Source: Pseudorhodoferax soli (GTDB lineage: Bacteria; Pseudomonadota; Gammaproteobacteria; Burkholderiales; Burkholderiaceae_C). From it: a stretch of 64,000 bases of DNA. The stretch spans positions 434,001 through 498,000 of the forward strand of contig NZ_QPJK01000005.1 in the NCBI RefSeq assembly GCF_003337555.1. The letters are read 5' to 3'. The first letter of the stretch is position 1, and each line of letters opens with the position of its first letter. Shown here in pieces: positions 45,838 to 52,568 of this stretch. Below the pieces are notes generated by a model, which saw nothing but the letters and a program-made list of their open reading frames with translations, ran no database searches and had not been told where the DNA came from. The translations under genes and the position numbers were made by a program.

Positions 45838-46026
45838 GCACCATCATAAGTCCATTTTTCCAACTTTCGTGATTTTTACGCACCTCAAATTTCAAAGTGC
45901 TACGAAGTGCTGCCCCGCTGTTAGTAAATTCAAACACTTGCTGCCGCTTCTTGAAGCAGCGCTAGGATGGCGGCCTCGTCGCGGTCCATGTGCTTCTGTG
46001 GATCTGCGCGCAACAGGGGGTGATGC

Positions 46027-47301
46027 TTGGACTGGAGCAAGTGGATGGGAGGGGCGCTGCTGGTGTTGGCAGCCGGGGTGCTGCTGGTGATCGCGGTGCT
46101 GCGCGTGCGCGAGGCGCGCAAGGCGCTACAGGAGGCCCGCTCGGCGCTGACGGCGCGCAACCAGTTCCTGGGCATGATGGCCCACGAGATGCTGACGCCG
46201 CTGCAGACCATCGTCAGCTCGGTGGAGCTGATCGAACTGGGCGGCAAGGTGCCGCATGGCGACGAAACCTTCCGCCGGCTGCGCCGCAGCGCCCAGCAGC
46301 TGGAGGCACAGATGAACGACACGGTGGAGTTCGCGCGGCTGTCCGGTGGGCGGCTGAAGGTCTCGCCCACGCTGTTCCAGCCCGACCTCATGATGGAGCT
46401 GATCGCCGCCGAGTTCGACGAAGCCGCGCGCGAACGCGGCGTGATCCTGCGGGTGCAGATCGATCCGCAGCCCTGTCCGCGCGTGGTGACGGATCCGGCG
46501 CGGCTGCGCCAGATCGTGGCCAACCTGGTGTCCAACGCCGTCAAGTACGCCAGCCCCGGCGAGGTGGTCTGCTCGATCCAGGTGCGCGAGGCGCAGCGCG
46601 AGGTGACGGTGGCCGTGATCGACCAGGGCCCGGGCTTCGACACCTCGGTCGACATCTGGGAGCCGTTCACACGCGGGCGCGACCACGTGCAGATGGGCAG
46701 CGGCCTGGGGTTGGCGGTGGTCAAGCTGATGGCCGAGCTGCTCGGCGGGCGCGCCTACGCGGTGAGCCGGCCGGGCGAGGGCTCGGCCTTCACGGTGCGG
46801 GTGCCGGCCGAGGTGGAGGCGCGCCAGCACAGCGCCGTGGCGCAGGGCGGCGGCCGGCACCTGCGCGTGCTGGTGGTGGAAGACGATGCCGATGTGCGGG
46901 CCAGCCTGCATGCCATGCTGCTGGCCCTGGGCGCGCAGGCCGACCTGGCCGGCTCCGTGCGCGAGGCCCGGGTGCTGCTGGACACCGACCGCTACGACGG
47001 TGTGCTGCTGGACCTGCGCCTGCCCGATGGCTCGGGCTACACGGTGGCCGAGCACGCGCGCCGGCAAGATGCGCTGAACGTGGAGACGCCGCTGGTGGCC
47101 CTGTCGGCCTACCACGAGGCCGATGCCACCGCCGATGCGCTGTTCGCCGCCAAGTTCGACAAGCCGATCAGCGCGGGCCGCCTGCGTTCGGCGCTGGCCC
47201 TGTTCGGTGCCGGTCCGGCGACTAGCGGTTGGCCTGGGCTTGCTCCAGCAGCTGACGCAGCTGGGAAATCACCAAGGCCAGGCGGAAAGGCTTCTCGATG
47301 A
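46027..47301 (+). CDS. Hybrid sensor histidine kinase with receiver domain
   Basis: A 424-residue protein with one N-terminal membrane helix (MGGALLVLAAGVLLVIAVLRV) and no visible periplasmic sensor. A HisKA domain (FLGMMAHEMLTPLQTIVSSVELI, phosphorylatable His about residue 53) is followed by a HATPase domain (QIVANLVSNAVKYASPGE, VIDQGPGFDTS, GSGLGLAVVKLMAELLGG). A receiver domain comes last (VLVVEDDADVRASL, LLDLRLPDGSG, Lys in KFDKPI). Start TTG 46027 has an AGGGGG site; ATG 46045 is possible. The last 80 bp overlap the 3' end of the convergent BetR-receiver gene. It lies between the fliE and fliM units, where lateral flagellar loci have lafK. Confidence 0.9.
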   Translation: MDWSKWMGGALLVLAAGVLLVIAVLRVREARKALQEARSALTARNQFLGMMAHEMLTPLQTIVSSVELIELGGKVPHGDETFRRLRRSAQQLEAQMNDTVEFARLSGGRLKVSPTLFQPDLMMELIAAEFDEAARERGVILRVQIDPQPCPRVVTDPARLRQIVANLVSNAVKYASPGEVVCSIQVREAQREVTVAVIDQGPGFDTSVDIWEPFTRGRDHVQMGSGLGLAVVKLMAELLGGRAYAVSRPGEGSAFTVRVPAEVEARQHSAVAQGGGRHLRVLVVEDDADVRASLHAMLLALGAQADLAGSVREARVLLDTDRYDGVLLDLRLPDGSGYTVAEHARRQDALNVETPLVALSAYHEADATADALFAAKFDKPISAGRLRSALALFGAGPATSGWPGLAPAADAAGKSPRPGGKASR

Positions 47302-48124
47302 CGGGAATGCGCAGGGTGGTGGCCACCTGCACGATGTCGGCCTCGCCGGCATAACCGGCGGCGATGGCGCCGGTGGTCAGCAGCATGGGCACGGAGGGCT
47401 GGGCCCGGCGGATGGCCTGCAGCACCTGGCTGGCCGTCTGGCCGTTGAGCCACCAGTCCATGAGGTAGCCGTCGAACGGCGCCTCGTCCGCGCGGCGGGC
47501 GAGTTCCGCGGCCGAGCCGAACAGTTCGACGCGGTAGCCCGAGGCCTCGAAGGCATCCTTCATGTTGGCGGCCAGGTCGCGCGAATCCTCCAGCACCGCG
47601 ATGCGGGGCAGCGCCCGTTGCGAGGGCGTGACGACCAGCTGCAGCACGCGCCGGCGTTCGGCGCTGGGGGTGGCCGCGCCGTAGGGCTGGATCAGCCATT
47701 CCGCCCCCTGCTGGGTGGCCACCAGTTCGCAGTGTTCGCCGGGCTGCAGGGCAGACCCCAGTGTGGCCTTGCAGTGCAGTGCCAGGGTGCCGATCAGCAC
47801 GCGCGCGTCGTGCACATCGCCCTCGACACGCGGCGCCGCCAGTGCGGGCTCGGCGCTCAGCAGGGCGCTGATGTCGACCTGGAAATGCTGGGCCAGCGTC
47901 TGCAGGTCGCTGGCGGAAAAGGAGGCGTCCTGGAACTTGCGGAAGGCCCCCGAGCGCGAGAGCCCCAGGATCAGCGCCAGCTGCGACGCATGCTTGTGCC
48001 GCGGCAGCCCTTGCTCCGAGAAGAAGTCGTGCAGCCGCCGCGCGACCACGCTGTCCTCACCCTCGTCGGTGCTGTCGTCTTCTGGCGCCAGGCTGATGCC
48101 GGGCAGAGTTTTGCTCACTTGCAT
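47222..48124 (-). CDS. BetR-type DNA-binding response regulator
   Basis: A 300-residue protein. Residues about 26-90 (ARRLHDFFSEQGLPRHKHASQLALILGLSRSGAFRKFQDASFS) form a BetR-like helix-turn-helix domain. The C-terminal third is a receiver: acidic pocket LEDSRD near residue 180, acceptor Asp about 223 in YLMDWWLNG, and Lys about 278 in VIEKPF. The DNA-binding domain is N-terminal to the receiver, the reverse of most regulators. It probably accepts phosphate from the neighbouring kinase and controls the flanking fliE and fliM units. It is divergent from fliM, across a 243-bp AT-richer gap that must hold both promoters. Confidence 0.82.
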   Translation of the reverse strand: MQVSKTLPGISLAPEDDSTDEGEDSVVARRLHDFFSEQGLPRHKHASQLALILGLSRSGAFRKFQDASFSASDLQTLAQHFQVDISALLSAEPALAAPRVEGDVHDARVLIGTLALHCKATLGSALQPGEHCELVATQQGAEWLIQPYGAATPSAERRRVLQLVVTPSQRALPRIAVLEDSRDLAANMKDAFEASGYRVELFGSAAELARRADEAPFDGYLMDWWLNGQTASQVLQAIRRAQPSVPMLLTTGAIAAGYAGEADIVQVATTLRIPVIEKPFRLALVISQLRQLLEQAQANR

Positions 48125-48367
48125 GGTGGGGCGACGAAAGGGCGTGAACCCGGATTAGGCGGCAAAAGTGCGCGTTAAATTAATGTGCCACGAAAAGTGA
48201 CTAGAAATAGTGGACAATTTCCCTGAGGGTGGTAAAAAATGTGAGGAAAGCGCATCTATCTTGTCTCGCCTGCAGCAACAGCAGGGCGACCGCAGGCCAC
48301 GCGCAGTCAACGCAGGCGATGCCGATTGTGCACATGGTTGCATCCGATTTACGTGGGAACTTGAGCC

Positions 48368-49237
48368 ATGTCCGTGTCAGACGCTAGTCCTCCTGTGACG
48401 CACCGGGTGCTGGATCCGCGCACGCTGGGGCGCCCCATGCACCTGCTGGGCGCGTTTTCAGAACGCTTTGGCACCGATGTGTCGGAACTGTTGCGCCAGG
48501 GGCTCAACCGGCGCTACGCCATCGGCCTGCAGGTGGACGGCACCGGCATGCGCCAGCCCCCGCACAACGAAGACCCGGTGCGCTGGAACGTCTACACCTG
48601 CCCGTCCGGCCGCATCGGCATGGCGGTGCCGCGCGCGCTGGTGCTCAAGTTGCTGCTGTACCGCTACGGCGGCGGCGACCCGGCTGCGGTCGAGCCCGGC
48701 GCGGTGGCGGTGACGGCCAGCGAGGAGCGACTGTCCACCCGGCTCGGGCAGCAGCTCGCCCTGGCGCTGGCACGGCGCATCGACGCCGGCCTGCCGCCGG
48801 TTGGCGTTGCGGCAGAGCCCGCCCCGGCCGACCCGGCCGTGCCCTTCCATTCCGAATCCGCTTTGCCCACGGGCCTGTGGCAGCTGAACCTGACACTGGT
48901 CGAGGCCGACGGCGGGCAGCGCCACGAACTGCGCTTCAGCCTGGACGATGGCTGCATGCACCGGCTGCTGGACCGGCTGGGCCGCGGCCGCCAGCTGGCG
49001 CGCGAGGGCGCCGCTGCGCCGGCGCTGCCGCTGTCGTCCCGGCTCAAGCTGCGTTTGACGGCGCGCCTGGTGCAGCAGCGCTTGCCGCTGGGCGCGATCC
49101 TGGACCTGCAACCCGGCAGCGTGCTGCCGATTCCGCAACCCACGGCTGTGGTGCTGGTCAAGGATTCGCCCTTGTTCAATGCCAGCGTGGCCGAACACAA
49201 GGGGCGCCTGTGGCTGACGGCGTTCCAGGACCTTTGA
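48368..49237 (+). CDS. fliM: Short, divergent flagellar motor switch protein FliM
   Basis: A 289-residue protein (E. coli FliM 334). The C-terminal SpoA/surface-presentation domain is clear (LTARLVQQRLPLGAILDLQPGSVLPI...DSPLFNASVAEHKGRLWLTAF), and the gene is followed by fliN. The N-terminal region (LGRPMHLLGAFSERFGTDVSELLRQGLNRRY) only loosely resembles the FliM middle domain. The CheY-binding LSQ-E-ID-LL motif expected at the extreme N-terminus is absent; the start is MSVSDASPPVTHRVL. Lateral and type III-like switch proteins can be similarly shortened. Confidence 0.82.
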   Translation: MSVSDASPPVTHRVLDPRTLGRPMHLLGAFSERFGTDVSELLRQGLNRRYAIGLQVDGTGMRQPPHNEDPVRWNVYTCPSGRIGMAVPRALVLKLLLYRYGGGDPAAVEPGAVAVTASEERLSTRLGQQLALALARRIDAGLPPVGVAAEPAPADPAVPFHSESALPTGLWQLNLTLVEADGGQRHELRFSLDDGCMHRLLDRLGRGRQLAREGAAAPALPLSSRLKLRLTARLVQQRLPLGAILDLQPGSVLPIPQPTAVVLVKDSPLFNASVAEHKGRLWLTAFQDL

Positions 49238-49252
49238 TGTGAAAGACAGACC

Positions 49253-49606
49253 ATGACCGACAAGCCAGACACCAACGACGTGGACGCACTGCTGGGCGAC
49301 CTCACCGTGGATGCAGGCACTGCCGATGCACCCGCCAAACCGCGCCGCGACCTCTCGCTGATGCTGCGCAAGATCCCCGTCACGCTGACGCTGGAGGTCG
49401 GCTCGGCCGATGTGTCGCTGGACCAGCTCATGGGGCTGGAGCACGGCAGCGTGGTCGAGCTCGACGCACTGGCCGGCGCACCGCTGGTGATCAAGGTCAA
49501 CGGCACGGCCATCGGCCGCGCCGAAGTGGTGGTCTCGGGCGAGAACTACGGCCTCAAGGTGCTGGAGCTGTCCGACCTGGACCTGCTGTCGCTGGACACC
49601 CCCTGA
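49253..49606 (+). CDS. fliN: Flagellar motor switch protein FliN
   Basis: A 117-residue protein. DLSLMLRKIPVTLTLEVGSADVSLDQLMGLEHGSVVELDALAGAPLVIKVNGTAIGRAEVVVSGENYGLKVLEL is a textbook FliN SpoA domain. The N-terminal 30 residues are acidic and variable. It forms the bottom of the C-ring with FliM. It follows fliM by 15 bp and is followed directly by fliP, with no fliO between. Confidence 0.94.
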   Translation: MTDKPDTNDVDALLGDLTVDAGTADAPAKPRRDLSLMLRKIPVTLTLEVGSADVSLDQLMGLEHGSVVELDALAGAPLVIKVNGTAIGRAEVVVSGENYGLKVLELSDLDLLSLDTP

Positions 49607-49623
49607 CGCGCGGACCACACCCC

Positions 49624-50376
49624 ATGAAGATGCTGAGCGCGTGGCGCCCCTTCGCGCTGGCGCCCGTGCTGCTGGCCCTGGCCGGCGCCGCAACCGCGGC
49701 CGAGATCCCGCTGCTCTCCGCCGTGACCGGCGACGCACAGACCGACTACACGGTCAAGATGCAGGTGCTGGTGATCATGACGCTGCTCGGGCTGCTGCCC
49801 GTGCTGGTGCTCATGAGCACGAGCTTCGTGCGCTTCGTCATCGTGCTGTCGCTGCTGCGCCAGGCGCTGGGGCTGCAGCAGGGCCTGCCCAACCGCATCG
49901 TGACCGGCGTGGCGCTGATCCTGACCATCCTGGTGATGCGCCCGGTGGGCGAGCAGATGTGGGAGCGCGCCTTCCTGCCCTACGACGAGGACCGCATCGG
50001 CCTGCAGCAGGCACTGGTGGAGGCCAAGGAGCCGCTGTCGCGCTTCATGCTGGCGCAGACCAGCAAAGCCGCGCTGCAGCAGGTCAGCCAGCTGGCGCGC
50101 GAGCCGGCCGTGACCGAGCCGTCGCAGCACGCCTTCGCGGTGCAGCTGGCGGCCTTCGTGCTGTCCGAGCTCAAGACGGCGTTCCAGATCGGCTGCATGC
50201 TGTTCATCCCGTTCATGGTGATCGACCTCGTGGTGTCCTCGGTGCTGATGGCCATGGGCATGATGATGCTGTCGCCCCTGGTGATCTCGCTGCCGCTCAA
50301 GCTCTTGCTGTTCGTGCTGGTGGACGGGTGGACGCTGACGGTGAACACGCTGGTGACCAGCGTGCGGGCGTTCTAG
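49624..50376 (+). CDS. fliP: Flagellar export gate protein FliP
   Basis: A 250-residue membrane protein with a cleavable signal (LAPVLLLALAGAATAAE). The conserved blocks are MQVLVIMTLLGLLPVLVLMSTSFVRFVIVLSLLRQALGLQQGLPNRIVTGVALILT, AFVLSELKTAFQIGCMLFIPFMVIDLVVSSVLMAMGMMML and the final LVDGWTLTVNTLVTSV. FliP forms the core of the export gate with FliQ and FliR. FliO normally helps it assemble but is not encoded here. Confidence 0.97.
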   Translation: MKMLSAWRPFALAPVLLALAGAATAAEIPLLSAVTGDAQTDYTVKMQVLVIMTLLGLLPVLVLMSTSFVRFVIVLSLLRQALGLQQGLPNRIVTGVALILTILVMRPVGEQMWERAFLPYDEDRIGLQQALVEAKEPLSRFMLAQTSKAALQQVSQLAREPAVTEPSQHAFAVQLAAFVLSELKTAFQIGCMLFIPFMVIDLVVSSVLMAMGMMMLSPLVISLPLKLLLFVLVDGWTLTVNTLVTSVRAF

Positions 50377-50386
50377 GGCAGGCGGC

Positions 50387-50659
50387 ATGCTCACACCCGA
50401 CATCGCCGTCGACCTGGTCAGCGCCAGCCTGAAGCTGGTGATGCTGCTGGTGGCCGTGCTGGTGCTGCCGGGCCTGGTCGTGGGCTTCGTCGTCGGCATC
50501 TTCCAGGCCGCCACGCAGATCAACGAGCAGACCTTGAGCTTCCTGCCGCGCCTCATGGTCACGCTGCTGGCCATCATCCTGACCGGCAGCTGGATGGCCT
50601 CGCAGCTCATGGATTTCTGCGTCGAGGTGTTCCGCCGCGCGGCGGCGCTCGTGGGGTAG
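50387..50659 (+). CDS. fliQ: Flagellar export gate protein FliQ
   Basis: A 90-residue protein with two membrane helices (LKLVMLLVAVLVLPGLVVGFVVGIFQAATQINEQTLSFLPRL and VTLLAIILTGSWMASQLMDF). Length and sequence are standard for FliQ. It is packed between fliP and fliR with 10-bp and 2-bp gaps. Confidence 0.96.
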   Translation: MLTPDIAVDLVSASLKLVMLLVAVLVLPGLVVGFVVGIFQAATQINEQTLSFLPRLMVTLLAIILTGSWMASQLMDFCVEVFRRAAALVG

Positions 50660-50661
50660 CC

Positions 50662-51435
50662 GTGGAAGGCGTCTTCACCACGCTGCTGGCCGAGCTGTCG
50701 GCATGGTGGTGGCCCTTCGTGCGGGTGCTGGCCATGCTGAGCGCCGCGCCCATCGTGGGCGACACCTCGGTGCCGCTCACGGTGCGCGTGCTGCTGTCCA
50801 TGGTGCTGGCCGTCATCCTGCTGCCGGTGGCGGCGCCGGCCGTGCCGATCGCCGCGTTCTCGCTGCACGCGCTGGCGGCCACGGCCGAGCAGGTGGCCAT
50901 CGGCGTGGTGCTGGGGCTGGCGCTGCACTTCGTGATGTCGGTGCTGCTGGTGCTGGGCTACATGGTGTCGTCGCAGATGGGGCTGGCCATGGCGCTCATG
51001 AACGACCCGCTCTCGGGCGTGTCGTCCGACGTGGTGTCCAGCCTGCTGTCGATCCTGGGCATCCTGATCTTCTTCTCCATCGACGGCCACCTGGTGCTGG
51101 TGCAGGTGATCGGCAAGAGCTTCACGCTGTGGCCGGTGGGCGGCGGGCTGCGCATGGGCGCGCTGCAGGCCGTGGCGTTCAATGTGTCGTGGGTGTTCTC
51201 GGCCGCGCTGCTGCTGGCGCTGCCCATCGTGTTCGCCACCATGGTGGTGCAGATCGGCTTCGGCTTCCTCGCGCGGGTGGCGCCGCAGCTCAACCTGTTC
51301 GCGCTGGGCTTCTCGGTCATCACCATCTTCGGCCTGTTCATGCTGGCCATGCTGGTGCGCTTCATCCCCGAGCACTACCTGCGCATGACGCGGCAGGTGC
51401 TGCTGATGCTCGAGCAGACCTTCGGGGCGCGCTGA
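50662..51435 (+). CDS. fliR: Flagellar export gate protein FliR
   Basis: A 257-residue membrane protein from GTG 50662, two bases after fliQ. WWWPFVRVLAMLSAAPIVGDTSVPLTVRVLLSMVLAVILLP and GFGFLARVAPQLNLFALGFSVITIFGLFMLAML are the conserved FliR blocks, with about six membrane segments. The stop shares a base with the flhB start (TGATG). Confidence 0.96.
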   Translation: MEGVFTTLLAELSAWWWPFVRVLAMLSAAPIVGDTSVPLTVRVLLSMVLAVILLPVAAPAVPIAAFSLHALAATAEQVAIGVVLGLALHFVMSVLLVLGYMVSSQMGLAMALMNDPLSGVSSDVVSSLLSILGILIFFSIDGHLVLVQVIGKSFTLWPVGGGLRMGALQAVAFNVSWVFSAALLLALPIVFATMVVQIGFGFLARVAPQLNLFALGFSVITIFGLFMLAMLVRFIPEHYLRMTRQVLLMLEQTFGAR

Positions 51436-52568
51436 TGGAGCAGGGCGCATCGTCGGCCGACAAGAGCGAGAAGGCCACACCGCACAAGCTGCGCAAGGTG
51501 CGCCAGCAGGGCCAGGCCGCGCGCTCCAAGGACGCGGTGATGGCGGTGGGCATCGTGGCCAGCCTGACGCTGGCGTACTGGCTGGCACCGGGCTGGCTGC
51601 AGGACATGCGCCGGCTGTTCAGCGGCGGCCTGGCCGACCTGGCAGGCAACGGTGCATTGGAAGACACCTGGTCGACGCTGTTCCGCGAGGCCGCCCTGCT
51701 CACCGTGCGCATGGTGGCGCCGCTGCTGCTGGTGCCGCTGCTGCTGTTGCTGGCCTCGCTGTTGCCGGGCGGCTGGGCGATGTCGGTGGAGAACCTGCAG
51801 CCCAAGCTGGAGCGGCTGAACCCCATCGCCAACCTGGGCCGCCAGTTCTCGGGCAAGCACCTGGCGGGCGTGGCCGCCTCCATCGCCAAGGCCCTGCTGC
51901 TGTGCGTGGTGCTGTGGTTCGTGTGCACCGGCAGCGCGCAACAGTTCCTGCAGCTGCAGGCCCTGCCGCTGCCCGAGGCCATCGCCCAGGGCGCGGCGCT
52001 GCTGATCTCGGGCGTGACGTCCATGGTGCTGGTGTTCGTGCTGTTCGCCTTCATCGACCTGCCGGTGCAGGTGTTCTTCTTCCTGCGCGGCCAGCGCATG
52101 AGCAAGCAGGACGTGAAGGAAGAGCACAAGACCACCGAGGGCCGGCCCGAGGTGAAGAGCCGCATCCGCCAGCTGCAGCTGCAGGCGGCGCGCCGCAGCC
52201 TGAACAAGACCGTGCCGCAGGCCGACGTGGTCATCGTCAACCCCGAGCACTACGCCGTGGCGCTGAAGTACGACGGCAACCGTGCCGAGGCCCCGTTCGT
52301 GCTGGCCAAGGGCGTGGACGAGATGGCGCTGTACATCCGCCAGCTGGCGCGCACGCATGGCGTGGAGGTGGTGACGCAGCCACCACTGGCGCGCGCCATC
52401 TACAAGACCAGCCAGGTGCAGCAGCAGATACCGATCGCGCTGTATGGCGCCGTGGCCCTGGTGCTGAACTACGTGCTGCAGCTCAAGGCCTTCCAGGCCG
52501 GGCGCCGCCCGCATCCCCCAGGCCTGCCGCAGCAGTTGCCCGTTCCCGAATCGTTGAGTAATCCATGA
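51435..52568 (+). CDS. flhB: Export specificity switch protein FlhB with NPEH motif
   Basis: A 377-residue protein with four membrane helices and the cytoplasmic switch domain (RMSKQDVKEEHKTTEGRPEVKSRIRQLQ...ALKYDGNRAEAPFVLAKGVDEMALYIRQLARTHGVEVV). The autocleavage site at residues 269-272 reads NPEH where the family has NPTH. The Asn whose peptide bond is cut is retained. It is numbered as in Salmonella FlhB. Cleavage between Asn and Pro is needed for the switch from hook to filament export. The stop overlaps the flhA start (ATGA). Confidence 0.95.
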   Translation: MEQGASSADKSEKATPHKLRKVRQQGQAARSKDAVMAVGIVASLTLAYWLAPGWLQDMRRLFSGGLADLAGNGALEDTWSTLFREAALLTVRMVAPLLLVPLLLLLASLLPGGWAMSVENLQPKLERLNPIANLGRQFSGKHLAGVAASIAKALLLCVVLWFVCTGSAQQFLQLQALPLPEAIAQGAALLISGVTSMVLVFVLFAFIDLPVQVFFFLRGQRMSKQDVKEEHKTTEGRPEVKSRIRQLQLQAARRSLNKTVPQADVVIVNPEHYAVALKYDGNRAEAPFVLAKGVDEMALYIRQLARTHGVEVVTQPPLARAIYKTSQVQQQIPIALYGAVALVLNYVLQLKAFQAGRRPHPPGLPQQLPVPESLSNP

